64,000 bases of DNA from Mycolicibacterium sp. MU0053 (GTDB taxonomy: Bacteria; Actinomycetota; Actinomycetes; Mycobacteriales; Mycobacteriaceae): contig NZ_OY726397.1 of assembly GCF_963378095.1 (NCBI RefSeq), positions 1,612,001 to 1,676,000 of the forward strand, written 5' to 3'. The notes beneath the pieces were generated by a model. It was given only the letters and a program-made list of their open reading frames with translations, had not been told where the DNA came from and did no database searches. Every line of letters begins with the position of its first letter. Positions within the stretch are counted from its first letter, which is position 1. Below, one piece after another: positions 18,189 through 27,082 of this stretch. The translations under genes were made by a program, and so were the position numbers.

Positions 18189-18658
18189 ACCGAGATGTCG
18201 CGTCGCAGCTTGGCGACGTGCCCGGTGGCCTTGACGTTGTACTGCGCCACCTCGATGTTGCCCTGCTCGTCGACGACGAACGTCGAGCGGATCACGCCCT
18301 GGACGGTCTTGCCGTACATCTTCTTCTCGCCGAACGCGCCCCACGCGCTCAGCACTTCCTTGTCGGGGTCGGACAACAACGGAAATGTCAGCCCCTCGGC
18401 GTCCCGGAACTTCACGAGCTTCTGGGGCTTGTCCGGTGAGATGCCGATGACATCGAGTCCGGCCTCGTTGAGTTCGGCCAGGCTGTCACGAAAGTCACAG
18501 GCTTGTTTGGTGCAACCCGGGGTGGAGGCCGCCGGATAGAAGTACACGATCACCTTGCGGCCGCGGTAGTCGGAGAGCTTCACCGTCTTGCCGTCGGCGT
18601 CGGGCAGTGCGAACTCCGGTGCTTTGTCACCTGCGGTGAGGCGTGCTGTAGCGGTCAA
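18185..18658 (-). CDS. bcp: Thioredoxin-dependent peroxiredoxin (bacterioferritin comigratory protein)
   Basis: 157-aa atypical two-Cys peroxiredoxin that reduces hydroperoxides using thioredoxin. The active-site segment [12 protein letters not shown] has peroxidatic Cys49 and resolving Cys54. The start is a TTG at 18658, preceded by AAGGAACAAAG; this gives exactly the length of the M. tuberculosis protein (Rv2521), whereas upstream codons add unrelated sequence. It is transcribed against the M20 gene and divergently from the small DUF3618 gene, leaving about 100 bp for two promoters. Confidence 0.92.
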   Translation of the reverse strand: MTATARLTAGDKAPEFALPDADGKTVKLSDYRGRKVIVYFYPAASTPGCTKQACDFRDSLAELNEAGLDVIGISPDKPQKLVKFRDAEGLTFPLLSDPDKEVLSAWGAFGEKKMYGKTVQGVIRSTFVVDEQGNIEVAQYNVKATGHVAKLRRDISV

Positions 18659-18761
18659 CTTTGTTCCTTCCAGTCCACCGGTGGTGGAAATCGGTCCCGG
18701 CTGCTCTAGGGTAATTCGGCAGGTACTGCAGCAGTCAGACTGCCTGGACATGGAGGACAGC

Positions 18762-18989
18762 GTGGCGGATCGGGATCCGGAAGAGATCATGAAGGAGATC
18801 GATCGGGCTCGCGATCAGTTGGCGGCGACGGTCGACTCGCTGGCTGAGCGTGCGAACCCGCAGCGGATCGCCGACGACGCCAAGGCGCGCGCGCTGGCGT
18901 TTGTGCAGAAGCCGGCGGTGACGATCTCGCTGGCCGGCATCGGTGTGCTCACCGTGGTGCTGGTGATTCGCAAACTCCGCAACCGGTAG
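18762..18989 (+). CDS. Small DUF3618 membrane protein
   Basis: 75-aa protein, same length as Rv2520c. The N-terminal half is charged and probably helical ([16 protein letters not shown], then [11 protein letters not shown]), followed by one membrane segment (about residues 48-67, [15 protein letters not shown]) and a short basic tail. GTG at 18762 follows GGAGG with 5-bp spacing, a good ribosome site that decides the start. Such proteins are tail-anchored inner-membrane components of unknown function, often near stress genes. Confidence in the gene is high; function is unknown. Confidence 0.85.
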   Translation: MADRDPEEIMKEIDRARDQLAATVDSLAERANPQRIADDAKARALAFVQKPAVTISLAGIGVLTVVLVIRKLRNR

Positions 18990-18993
18990 GCCG

Positions 18994-19008
18994 CGCCGCT
19001 CAGCGGCG
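18994..19008 (+). terminator. Short GC hairpin after the DUF3618 gene
   Basis: CGCCGC-TCA-GCGGCG can form a 6-bp GC stem immediately after the stop codon. It has no U-run. Weak candidate for transcription termination. Confidence 0.35.
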
Positions 19009-19570
19009 GAAAAGCCAACCAAACCCGCGGGGCGCCGCCGGGGGGTTTGCCCCCATGCCGAGGCGGCTGCAGTTCAGTACCCGCGTGGGCGCCGTTGCTG
19101 TGAGGCGGGCAGGGATCCCGGCGGCGACGTCAGCAACAGGTAGTTCGGGTCGAAACGACAGTTCAACCTTATCCATAGCTAATGCCCTTACCTGCGATAT
19201 TCCGTCTGTCCGTTAACCCTGCAGCGGCGAAGGTTGCCACAACTGTAGCAGGAAAGTCACCGATTACTGCAGTAAGAACGGCATATTGTGCGCGGAATCC
19301 GCGCAAGAACCGGTACCCGAGGGTTCCATTTGGCAAATATGCACAACCGAAAATATCGCTGTGGTCAGCAATCTGGGTGCACCGCGGGAGCTGCAGACTG
19401 CGCCCGCGCCCCGAGCGGCACACGAGACCAGTCGGGCATTGCTGCCAGGGATCCGCACCGTCGTCGTGGGGGCGTGGTTTCGCGTGTTGGTCTCCCTACC
19501 CGCGCCCTGATTCGCTAACGTCCACAGGGCAACCAACGAATGTGCTCGAGCTCAGGCAACGAGAGGCAAC
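19009..19570. other. Low-GC intergenic gap with no recognisable gene
   Basis: About 560 bp between the DUF3618 gene and ehuB. The part at about 19160-19350 is clearly richer in A+T than its surroundings. Frames are open on both strands (about 19182-19574 + and 19169-19423 -), but their third codon positions are near 50% G+C, unlike the roughly 90% of neighbouring genes, and no protein family was recognised. It may hold the ehu promoter or be acquired DNA. Confidence 0.4.
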
Positions 19571-20470
19571 GTGAAGTCGCAAGGTACGCGCAGCGGTCGC
19601 GTGGTGTTCAGATCGGTTCTCGTCGGGACGGCGATCGCGTTGGCGGCGACCGGTTGCACCTTCACCGAACCGGGCACGGGCAAGTCCCTCGGCGGCACCA
19701 ACACGTTGGAGCGCGTCAAGGACGAGCGCAGCATCAACGTCGGTTTCGCCAACGAACGGCCCTACGCCTACCGTGACCGCGGTGACCTGGTCGGTCAGTC
19801 TCCGGCGGTGCAGGGTTACATCTTCGAGCAGATCGGCGGAATCGCCCTCAACCCCACGATGTTCGAGTTCGGCTCGCTGATCCAGGCGCTCAACTCCGAG
19901 CGGGTCGACGTGGTGACCGCCGGCATGTTCATCACTCCGGACCGGTGCAAGCAGGCCGCCTTCAGCAACCCGGTGTACGTGGCCACCACGTCGCTGTTGG
20001 TGCCCGCCGGCAACCCCAAGGGTCTGATCGACTATCGCTCGGTGATCGACACCGGCGCCCGCCTCGCGGTGATGAACGGCGCCGCCGAGGTGGGCCAGGC
20101 GACCGGATCGGGTGTGCCGGACGGCCAATTGCAGCTCGTCGCCGATCAGCAGGCCGGTCTGGACGCGGTGAAGTCCGGGCGCGCCGACGCGTTTGCGTTG
20201 ACCAGCATCTCGTTGCGGGCATTGGCGGCTGGGGACAGCGGGCTCGAAGTGGGCGAGGCCTTTGTCCCTGTCATCGACGGCAAGGAACAAGTCAACGCCG
20301 GGGCGGCGGTGTTCCGTCAGCGCGACGTGGCCCTGCGCGAGGCATTCAATGCTCAACTCGCCGAACTGATCAGGAGCGACAAGTGGCTCGAACTCGTGGA
20401 ACCCTACGGTTTCACCGAGGCCGAACGGCCGGACCCGGGAATCACCGCCGAACAGCTCTGCCGAGGTTGA
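19571..20470 (+). CDS. ehuB: Ectoine/hydroxyectoine-type ABC transporter substrate-binding lipoprotein
   Basis: 299-aa family 3 solute-binding protein. The lipoprotein signal ends in LAATGC (lipidated Cys29). EhuB-like blocks are NVGFANERPYAY, MFEFGSLIQAL and GMFITPDRCKQAAFSNPVY. It should capture a zwitterionic compatible solute outside the membrane and deliver it to EhuC/EhuD. GTG at 19571 follows GAGAGG. It is the first gene of a four-gene importer operon (ehuB-C-D-A). Ligand assignment rests on similarity and gene order; another polar amino acid is possible. Confidence 0.75.
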   Translation: MKSQGTRSGRVVFRSVLVGTAIALAATGCTFTEPGTGKSLGGTNTLERVKDERSINVGFANERPYAYRDRGDLVGQSPAVQGYIFEQIGGIALNPTMFEFGSLIQALNSERVDVVTAGMFITPDRCKQAAFSNPVYVATTSLLVPAGNPKGLIDYRSVIDTGARLAVMNGAAEVGQATGSGVPDGQLQLVADQQAGLDAVKSGRADAFALTSISLRALAAGDSGLEVGEAFVPVIDGKEQVNAGAAVFRQRDVALREAFNAQLAELIRSDKWLELVEPYGFTEAERPDPGITAEQLCRG

Positions 20471-20474
20471 CGCC

Positions 20475-21173
20475 GTGACCGAACAGTTCGTCGAGACGGC
20501 GCCCTTCTTTCTGACGGGTATCGGCGTCACGTTGCTGTACACGGTGCTGGGTGCTATTGCCGCGCTGGTAGTCTCGTTTGTCCTCGGGTTGATGTCGCTG
20601 TCGCGAGCTGTCGCCGTGCGCGGGTTCTCCCGGCTGGTGGTGGAGTTTTTCCGCGGTACGTCGCTGGTGATCCAACTGCTGTGGATATTCTTCGTGCTGC
20701 CCCAGCTTGGTATCCGCTTCGAGCCAATTGCCGCGGCTACCATCGCATTCGGGTTGAACTTCGGGGCCTATGGGGCCGAGATAGTCCGGGGTGCGGTGAT
20801 GTCGGTACCCAAGGCCCAGTGGGAGGCGACGGTCGCGCTCGGTATCGGCCGGGTCCGGCGGATGCGTCGCATCATCTTGCCCCAGGCGCTGCCGGAGATG
20901 ATTCCGCCCTTCGGAAACCTGTGGATTCAGATCCTCAAGAGCTCCTCGTTGCTCTACCTGATCGGGATCACCGAACTGACCTACGAGGTCAAACAACTCC
21001 AGTTCGACATCGGCAGCCTGCCCGCGTTCAGTATCGCGCTGGTGGTCTACTTCCTGATCGCCCAGCTGCTCGTCGTGGTGATCCGCGGGGTTGAGAGTCG
21101 GGCCGCGGCGCGGGTGGGCCGAGGGCCCAGGGCCGTTGTCATCGAAGGGTCGCAGGCGGTGGGGGCGCCATGA
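20475..21173 (+). CDS. ehuC: Ectoine-type ABC transporter permease EhuC
   Basis: 232-aa His/Glu/Gln/Arg-type amino acid permease with about five membrane segments. The EAA loop that docks the ATPase is visible (about residues 115-145, MSVPKAQWEATVALGIG followed by ILPQALPEMIPPF). GTG at 20475 lies 4 bp after the ehuB stop, and its end overlaps ehuD by 4 bp (ATGA), so expression is coupled. It forms the heterodimeric channel with EhuD. Confidence 0.8.
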   Translation: MTEQFVETAPFFLTGIGVTLLYTVLGAIAALVVSFVLGLMSLSRAVAVRGFSRLVVEFFRGTSLVIQLLWIFFVLPQLGIRFEPIAAATIAFGLNFGAYGAEIVRGAVMSVPKAQWEATVALGIGRVRRMRRIILPQALPEMIPPFGNLWIQILKSSSLLYLIGITELTYEVKQLQFDIGSLPAFSIALVVYFLIAQLLVVVIRGVESRAAARVGRGPRAVVIEGSQAVGAP

Positions 21174-21841
21174 ACGGCGATGAGCGGCAGCTGTGGGATT
21201 GGGATTACACCTGGGAGGTGCTGCCCGATCTGGTCTCGGCCTTCTTGAAGCTGACGTTGGGCATCACCGCGGCGGCAGCGGTGGTCGCGATCATCCTCGG
21301 CCTGATCTTTGCGCTCGGTCGGCGGGCAGAACCACCGTGGGTGTCCTGGCCGACGTACTGGGTGGTCGAGTTCATTCGCAGCACACCGATCCCGATCCAG
21401 TTGTTCTTCGTCTACTTCGGGCTGCCCGTGGTCGGGATTCAGCTCAGCGCGATGGTGACCGGCATCGCAGTGCTCGGTGTGCACTACGCCGCCTACATGT
21501 CCGAGGTGTACCGCGCCGGCATCGAGGCGATCCCGAGGGGGCAGTGGGAAGCGTGCACGGCGCTCTCGTTGTCGCCGCGTCGAACCTGGATCGGCGTGAT
21601 TCTTCCGCAGGTGGTTCGGCGCATCCTGCCCTCGACCGGGAACCAGATCATCGCCCTGTTCAAGGAGACTCCGTTCCTCATCGTCATCGGGGTCGCCGAG
21701 ATGGTCACCGTCGCCAACCAATTCGGCGGACAGAACTACCGCTATATCGAACCGATAACAATTGCCGGCTTGATTTTCCTGCTGGCGAGTTACCCCACGT
21801 CGGTCCTCATGAGAAGACTGGAGACCCGCCTTGTCCGCTGA
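21170..21841 (+). CDS. ehuD: Ectoine-type ABC transporter permease EhuD
   Basis: 223-aa partner permease with about five membrane segments and its own EAA loop (AIPRGQWEACTALSLS... then ILPQVVRRILPS). The fragment EFIRSTPIPIQLFFVYFGLP is typical of the HisM/GlnP family. ATG 21170 overlaps the EhuC stop. The 3' end overlaps the ehuA start by 11 bp, giving a fully coupled operon. Confidence 0.8.
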   Translation: MNGDERQLWDWDYTWEVLPDLVSAFLKLTLGITAAAAVVAIILGLIFALGRRAEPPWVSWPTYWVVEFIRSTPIPIQLFFVYFGLPVVGIQLSAMVTGIAVLGVHYAAYMSEVYRAGIEAIPRGQWEACTALSLSPRRTWIGVILPQVVRRILPSTGNQIIALFKETPFLIVIGVAEMVTVANQFGGQNYRYIEPITIAGLIFLLASYPTSVLMRRLETRLVR

Positions 21842-22628
21842 CAAATCCTCCGCCGTTGAGCCGATGATCCGGTTCGAGGACGTGGTCAAGCGCTTCGGCG
21901 ACAAGACCGTCCTGGATGGCATGAATTTCTCCGTCGCGCAGGGAGAGCGGGTGACGCTGATCGGGCCATCCGGTTCGGGAAAGACCACCATCCTGCGCCT
22001 GCTGATGACCTTGGAACGGGTCAGCGGCGGTGTCATCTGGGTCGACGGCCGACCGCTGACCCACGAGCGCAAGGGCGATCGGTTGGAGCCCGCGTCGGAA
22101 AAGTATCTACGCACGGCGCGTCAACGCATCGGGATGGTCTTTCAGCAGTTCAACCTCTTTCCCAATATGACGGTAATCGAGAACTTGATGGAGGCGCCGG
22201 TGTCGGTGCTGGGTCTGAGCAAGGACGAGGCCCGCGCCCGCAGCACCGAGCTGCTGGACAAGGTCGGCATGCTCGACTTCGTCGACGCACACCCGACCAA
22301 ACTGTCCGGCGGACAGCAGCAACGCGTCGCGATCGCCCGCGCGCTCGCGATGGAGCCCGACATTCTGCTGCTCGACGAGGTGACCTCGGCGCTGGATCCC
22401 GAACTCGTCGTCGACGTGCTAGGTGTACTGCGCGAGATCGCCGAGACCACCGATATCACCATGCTGATCGTGACCCACGAAATGCATTTCGCCCGGGACG
22501 TTTCGCATCGGGTGATGATGTTCGACCAGGGCGTGATCATCGAGGACGGACCGCCATCGAAGATCTTCAACGATCCGGACAACGATCGAACCCGGACGTT
22601 TCTCAAGGCGGTACTGGACGAGCGCTGA
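21831..22628 (+). CDS. ehuA: Ectoine-type ABC transporter ATP-binding protein EhuA
   Basis: 265-aa ATPase of the polar amino acid uptake class. All motifs are intact: Walker A GPSGSGKTT (about 45-53), signature LSGGQQQRVAIARAL, Walker B ILLLDEVTSALD and H-loop THEMHF. It powers import through EhuC/EhuD. The start is a rare TTG (21831) inside the ehuD coding region, with no good ribosome site, so translation probably depends on coupling. It completes the ehuBCDA operon; no ectoine catabolic or synthetic genes are adjacent. Confidence 0.82.
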   Translation: MSADKSSAVEPMIRFEDVVKRFGDKTVLDGMNFSVAQGERVTLIGPSGSGKTTILRLLMTLERVSGGVIWVDGRPLTHERKGDRLEPASEKYLRTARQRIGMVFQQFNLFPNMTVIENLMEAPVSVLGLSKDEARARSTELLDKVGMLDFVDAHPTKLSGGQQQRVAIARALAMEPDILLLDEVTSALDPELVVDVLGVLREIAETTDITMLIVTHEMHFARDVSHRVMMFDQGVIIEDGPPSKIFNDPDNDRTRTFLKAVLDER

Positions 22629-22663
22629 CGCGCGGACTGCACGGGCCGGGGATAACGGCTTGG

Positions 22664-22697
22664 GCCATATACATATATGTGCTATGCATATTTGAAG
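22664..22697. promoter_or_regulatory. AT-rich palindromic patch before the MFS exporter gene
   Basis: A run of AT-rich dyads (CATATACATATATG then CTATGCATAT) stands out in the GC-rich background, 130 bp before the next start codon. CATATATG and ATGCAT are perfect palindromes. It is plausibly a promoter or an operator for the following transporter; no regulator gene is adjacent. Confidence 0.4.
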
Positions 22698-22824
22698 CGG
22701 TGACCAACCGGCGTCGAGGCGCGGTCACCGCCGTCGTCGCGGAGCGGCCGAGCACCAGAACGACACCCTGGTCGGGCCGCTCGGCCGACTCGCCAGCGAC
22801 TCCGAGCGAGGGGGTGGAATCCGT

Positions 22825-24105
22825 TTGAGCGCCTCCACCGCAGCCGCGACGCGGCCCCGGGGCGCGCTCGGCCTGATGTTCGACCGGGTGTTCGGGACGC
22901 TGTTCTGGGGCAAGGTCCTCTCCGTTGTCGGAGTCTGGACGCACGGCATCGTCGCCGCGATCGTGATGTACGACGCCACGGGTTCGGCGCTGATGGTCGG
23001 TCTGGTCGGCGTGGTGCAGTTCGCCCCGCAGCTGATCCTGAGCCCCATCACCGGAAAGTGGGCCGACCTGGGCAATCCGGGCCGGCAGATCCTGCTCGGC
23101 CGGGTGTTCTGCGTGGCAGGTTCGGCCTCGATCGCGGTGTGGTTCGCGATCACTCCGGACTTGGAGAGCGGCCGTGCCGCGGCCGCGATCCTGCTCGGGA
23201 CGCTGCTGGTGGGCATCGGCTTCGTGATCGGCGGCCCGGCCATGCAGTCGATTGTGCCCAGCCTGATCCGCCCGGGTGAGCTGTCCACCGCGATGGCGCT
23301 CAACAGCATCCCGATGACCGTCGGCCGGGTGGCCGGGCCCGCGGTCGGAGCGTACTTCGCGGCGCACCTGGGGGCCTCGGCGGCGTTCGCGTTCAGCGCC
23401 AGCCTGCACTTGATCTTCGCGATTTTTCTTGTCCTGATTCGCTTTCCGGCCCCGCCCGTGCGGCGCCCGAACACCGATTACCGGGTGCGCGCGGCGCTGC
23501 GCTACGTCTGGCGCGACCGGCCACTGCTGCTGGCACTGCTGGCGGTGGCCACGGTCGGATTCGCCGCGGACCCGTCGATCACCCTGACCCCGGTGATGGC
23601 CGATGCGCTCGGCGGCGGGGCCCAGCTGGTCGGCACCCTGTCGGCGGCCTTCGGCATCGGCGCGGCCGTCAGCATGGTCGTGTTGGCGGTCCTGCGCGGC
23701 CGGGTGGTTTCGGCGTGGGTGTCCTCGATCGGGCTGGGCCTGCTCGGGGCGGGATCGGCGCTGCTGGCCGTCGGCAGCGGCACCACCGCGGCGGTGGCCG
23801 GGTTCGCGGTGGCCGGTCTGGGCTTCGGGTGGGCGATGACGGGATTGAGCACCGTCGTGCAGGAGCGCGCGCCCGATGAGTTGCGCGGCCGGATCATGGC
23901 GTTGTGGCTGGTGGGCTTCCTGGGCTCCCGACCGTTTGCGGCGGCGATCCTGGGCGGCGCCGCGGACTGGCTCAGTGTGCAGGTCGCGTTCGTCATCGCC
24001 GCTGCTGCCGTGGGAGCCGTGGCGGTGTTGGCCCGGCCCAGCACGCTGGCGGGCCCGATGCCGGCCCGAAACGACGAAACTCGGCCGGTTCGACGAGCGG
24101 TGTAG
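22825..24105 (+). CDS. MFS exporter (EntS/MFS_3-like)
   Basis: 426-aa major facilitator protein with about 12 membrane segments and the motif-A-like loop GKWADLGNPGR after segment 2. The pattern (LFWGKVLSVVG, AMQSIVPSLIRPGELSTAMALNS, VVQERAPDELRGRIMALW) is that of the EntS/macrolide-efflux branch, which exports siderophores or drugs. TTG at 22825 is preceded by GAGGGGG about 10 bp upstream. The last codons and the TAG stop are supplied by a 57-bp repeat unit that starts at 24081, so the C-terminus (after about residue 418) is repeat-derived. Confidence 0.8.
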   Translation: MSASTAAATRPRGALGLMFDRVFGTLFWGKVLSVVGVWTHGIVAAIVMYDATGSALMVGLVGVVQFAPQLILSPITGKWADLGNPGRQILLGRVFCVAGSASIAVWFAITPDLESGRAAAAILLGTLLVGIGFVIGGPAMQSIVPSLIRPGELSTAMALNSIPMTVGRVAGPAVGAYFAAHLGASAAFAFSASLHLIFAIFLVLIRFPAPPVRRPNTDYRVRAALRYVWRDRPLLLALLAVATVGFAADPSITLTPVMADALGGGAQLVGTLSAAFGIGAAVSMVVLAVLRGRVVSAWVSSIGLGLLGAGSALLAVGSGTTAAVAGFAVAGLGFGWAMTGLSTVVQERAPDELRGRIMALWLVGFLGSRPFAAAILGGAADWLSVQVAFVIAAAAVGAVAVLARPSTLAGPMPARNDETRPVRRAV

Positions 24106-24194
24106 TTCCGCGAGGAGGAGGCCGGGCGACGACGAGATCGGCCGGTTCGACGAGCGGTGTAGTTCCGCGAGGAAGAGGCCGGGCAAAGAAGAAA
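24081..24194. repeat. Two tandem 57-bp copies of a dispersed repeat
   Basis: Two consecutive 57-bp units (24081-24137 and 24138-24194) share TCGGCCGGTTCGACGAGCGG followed by TGTAGTTCCGCGAGGA and differ mainly near their 3' ends. The core recurs at 29707-29741, 5.5 kb away. The first unit contains the stop codon of the MFS gene. It looks like a dispersed, non-coding repeat; no transposase or terminal inverted repeats are visible. Confidence 0.8.
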
Positions 24195-24215
24195 TCGGGC
24201 CGCATGCGACCCGAT
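24194..24215 (+). terminator. Hairpin after the repeat pair
   Basis: ATCGGGCCGCATGCGACCCGAT is nearly self-complementary around GCATGC, with one mismatched pair in each arm. It lies between the rightward MFS gene and the leftward tRNA-Lys, so it may terminate either transcript. No U-run. Confidence 0.45.
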
Positions 24216-24227
24216 CTCGGTGAACTG

Positions 24228-24300
<73 letters not shown>

Positions 24301-24464
24301 GTTTGGTGCGTGAGCGACAATAACAGGCGAAACCGCGCGACACGAAATCACCACCCCCGGTCGGTATGCTCGGGGAAGCGACGGCGTGGTCGCGAGGGGC
24401 CTCAGTTGCCCTTAGACTATTGCCAAGATTTCGTGTGATCCCCGGTTGTGAGGTGTGCGTAAGT

Positions 24465-25685
24465 ATGTGGCAGGTCCGTTCTGTGGCCCGTCCGCGTGGT
24501 TTTCGGTCCTGGTTGGCGGTCCTGCTGCTGATCCCGGCCGTCATCCTGGGAGTCAGCGCGTGTGGTGCCACCACCGATTCCGCGTCCGAACAGCGCATCG
24601 CCGACAAGGGCACCCCGTTCGGCGACCTGTTGGTGCCGCGGGTAACCGCCTCGTTCAGCGACGGGGCGGTCGGCGTCCCGGTCGACAAGCCCGTGACCAT
24701 CACCGCCTCGGCCGGTGTGCTCGACTCCGTGGTGATGACCAACGAGAGCGGCACCGTGGTGGCCGGTAAGTTGAGCTCCGACGGTTTGACCTGGGAGACC
24801 GCCGAGCCGCTCGGCTTCAACAAGACCTACACCGTCAACGCGCGCTCGCTGGGACTCGGTGGTGTGACCACCCGTCAGCTCAGCTTCGAGACGCACTCGC
24901 CCGAGAACCAGACGATGCCCTACCTGATGCCCAACGACGGGCAGACCGTGGGCGTGGGACAGCCGATCGCAATCCGGTTCGACGAGAACATCCCGAACCG
25001 GGTGGCCGCCGAGCGGGCCATCAAGGTCACCACGAAGCCGGCCGTCGACGGCGCCTTCTATTGGCTCAACAACCGTGAAGTCCGTTGGCGCCCAGCCCAA
25101 TACTGGAAGCCCGGCACCACCGTGGAGGTGGCGGTCAACACCTACGGCGTCGACCTCGGTGACGGTCTGTTCGGCCAGGGCAACGCCAACTCGACGTTCA
25201 CGATCGGCGACGAGGTCATTTCCACCGTCGACGACAACACCAAGACGTTGACCGTCCGGGTCAACGGCGAGGTGGTCAAGACCATGCCCATCTCGATGGG
25301 AAAGAACTCGACCCCGACACCCAACGGGGTGTACATCATCGGTGACCGCTACGAGGAGTTGGTGATGGATTCCTCGACGTACGGGGTCCCGGTCAACTCG
25401 CCGAATGGCTATCGCACCGAGGTCGACTTCGCGACCCAGATGTCCTACAGCGGCATCTACGTCCACGGGGCACCGTGGTCGGTGGGCAGCCAGGGCTACG
25501 ACAACGTCAGCCACGGCTGCATCAACGTGACCACCAGCAACGCGCAGTGGTTCTACAACAACAGCAAGCGCGGCGACATCGTCGAGGTGGTCAACAGCGT
25601 TGGCTCCACGCTGCCCGGCACGGACGGACTGGGCGACTGGAACATCCCGTGGAAGCAGTGGCAGGCGGGTAACTCCAGCGCGTGA
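24465..25685 (+). CDS. ldtB: L,D-transpeptidase (LdtB/LppS type lipoprotein)
   Basis: 406-aa peptidoglycan 3-3 cross-linking enzyme. The lipoprotein signal ends in GVSAC (Cys33). Two immunoglobulin-like domains follow (about residues 55-150 and 150-245), then the YkuD catalytic domain with HGAPW and the SHGCINV motif (His350, Cys352), and a C-terminal extension ending [13 protein letters not shown]. Length and sequence match Rv2518c. ATG 24465 gives the correct signal peptide; longer upstream frames lack one. These enzymes confer beta-lactam tolerance and are inactivated by carbapenems. It is a stand-alone gene. Confidence 0.93.
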   Translation: MWQVRSVARPRGFRSWLAVLLLIPAVILGVSACGATTDSASEQRIADKGTPFGDLLVPRVTASFSDGAVGVPVDKPVTITASAGVLDSVVMTNESGTVVAGKLSSDGLTWETAEPLGFNKTYTVNARSLGLGGVTTRQLSFETHSPENQTMPYLMPNDGQTVGVGQPIAIRFDENIPNRVAAERAIKVTTKPAVDGAFYWLNNREVRWRPAQYWKPGTTVEVAVNTYGVDLGDGLFGQGNANSTFTIGDEVISTVDDNTKTLTVRVNGEVVKTMPISMGKNSTPTPNGVYIIGDRYEELVMDSSTYGVPVNSPNGYRTEVDFATQMSYSGIYVHGAPWSVGSQGYDNVSHGCINVTTSNAQWFYNNSKRGDIVEVVNSVGSTLPGTDGLGDWNIPWKQWQAGNSSA

Positions 25686-25839
25686 TCGGGACGCTCAACA
25701 CCCGCGGTTGACCCGCCGCGACACCAACCCACGCCACCGGGCGCGCGGGTTACCGGTACTTCGACGCGCGCTCGTGGCGTGTTGCATCAGCCGGGGCAAG
25801 CTACGCTGACCCCGGAATCAACGGCAAGGAAAAGTGCAT

Positions 25840-26808
25840 ATGGTCAGGAAATTGTCCGATTTGGCGATACTCGCCGAGCTGGAGCCGATTGCGGAGAGCA
25901 ATCTCAACCGGCATCTGTCGGTGACCACGGACTGGAATCCACACGACTATGTGCCATGGGATCGTGGCCGCGGCTACGCGGGCGCAGGCGGCAAGGCGTG
26001 GTCCGAGGAGGAGTCGCAACTCAGTGCGGTCGCCCAGGCCGCGATGATCACCAACCTCCTCACCGAGGACAACCTGCCGTCCTACCACCGTCAGGCCGGC
26101 GCGTACTTCTCGCTGGATGACGCCTGGGGTACCTGGGTGGGTCGGTGGACCGCCGAGGAGAACCGGCACGGCATCGTGCTGCGGGACTACCTGCTGGTGG
26201 CCCGCGGTGTCGACCCGGTAGCGCTGGAGCGGGCCCGCATGGAGCACGTCACGAACGGCTTCGGGCCCACCGCCGAGGAGGAGGAGCGCCACAAGACGGA
26301 CTTCCTGCTGTCCATCGCCTACGTGACGTTCCAGGAGCTCGCCACCCGCGTCAGTCACCGCAACACGGGCAGGGTGTGCAACGACCCGGTCGCCGATCGG
26401 CTGCTGCAGCGGGTCGCGGCCGACGAAAACCTCCACATGATTTTCTATCGGAACATGTGCGCCGCGGCCATCGACCTGGTCCCCGATCAGGCCCTGGAGG
26501 CCGTTGCGAGCGTCGTGGAGAACTTCCGGATGCCCGGCCAGGGCATGCCGAACTTCCGCCGCAACGGCGTGATGATGGCCAAGCACGGCATCTACGACCC
26601 GCGCCAGCATCTCGACGACGTGGTCAAGCCCGTGCTGCGGCAGTGGCGGATCTTCGAACGCACAGACTTCTCGGCCGAGGGTGAACAACGCCGGGAGCAG
26701 CTCGCGGCCCACCTCGAAGACCTGCAGCGGCAGGTGTTCAAGTTCGAGGAACAGCGCGACCGGTTGCTCGCCCGTGAGGCGCGGAAGCTGGAAGCCCAAG
26801 CCGTCTAA
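25840..26808 (+). CDS. Acyl-ACP desaturase (DesA1-like, soluble diiron enzyme)
   Basis: 322-aa ferritin-like diiron desaturase. Iron ligands are visible in TEDNLPSYHR (Glu76, His83), EENRHG (Glu107, His110), FQELATRVSHRN (Glu166, His173) and DENLH (Glu196, His199). DesA proteins introduce double bonds into acyl-ACP chains. The likely start is ATG 25840, nine bases after AAGGA and matching the DesA1 N-terminus (MVRKLSDL against MSAKLTDL); GTG 25834 would add two residues. It is a second-locus paralogue, as the classical desA1 lies elsewhere in mycobacteria. Downstream is the cobalamin riboswitch, so it is probably monocistronic. Confidence 0.85.
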   Translation: MVRKLSDLAILAELEPIAESNLNRHLSVTTDWNPHDYVPWDRGRGYAGAGGKAWSEEESQLSAVAQAAMITNLLTEDNLPSYHRQAGAYFSLDDAWGTWVGRWTAEENRHGIVLRDYLLVARGVDPVALERARMEHVTNGFGPTAEEEERHKTDFLLSIAYVTFQELATRVSHRNTGRVCNDPVADRLLQRVAADENLHMIFYRNMCAAAIDLVPDQALEAVASVVENFRMPGQGMPNFRRNGVMMAKHGIYDPRQHLDDVVKPVLRQWRIFERTDFSAEGEQRREQLAAHLEDLQRQVFKFEEQRDRLLAREARKLEAQAV

Positions 26809-26854
26809 CGGTTTCGCGGCATCGGCGTATATCGGCCGCCGAGAGCCGCATGTC

Positions 26855-27010
26855 ATACTTCTCCAGATAGGCGATGACGATGTAGGAAGCCGGTGCGAAT
26901 CCGGCGCGGTCCCGCCACTGTCATCGGGGAGCGACCCTCAACCGCCACGGCTGCGAGCCGGAAGGCGAGGCGAGCTGTGATCCGAGAGCCAGGACACTCG
27001 CGTCGTCGCA
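26855..27010 (+). promoter_or_regulatory. Cobalamin (AdoCbl) riboswitch
   Basis: Conserved blocks of the B12 riboswitch occur in order: GGAAGCCGGTGCGAATCCGG (about 26885-26904), GCGGTCCCGCCACTG (26906-26920), GCCACGGCTGCGAGCCGGAA (about 26944-26963) and a B12-box-like GAGCCAGGACACTCGC (about 26985-27000). It lies 70-80 bp before the PPE gene. In M. tuberculosis a riboswitch of this class precedes PPE2. High B12 would be expected to switch the PPE gene off. Exact ends are approximate. Confidence 0.9.
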
Positions 27011-27082
27011 TCCTGCTACCCGGGGCGGTGCACCCCGAGAAAGCCGATGAGCGCCAGTGTCATCCGATACCTGGTGCGGTCG

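Noticed and set aside
19182..19574. 130-codon rightward frame in the low-GC gap
   Set aside because: Third-position GC near 50% and no family match; it would overlap the ehuB start. Left as unexplained sequence.
24081..24194. Possible CRISPR array or insertion-sequence end
   Set aside because: Units are adjacent without unique spacers, only two copies, and there are no terminal inverted repeats or transposase.
25686..25839. Terminator after ldtB
   Set aside because: Complementary ACCCGCG/CGCGGGT segments exist, but about 40 bp apart; too distant for a convincing hairpin.
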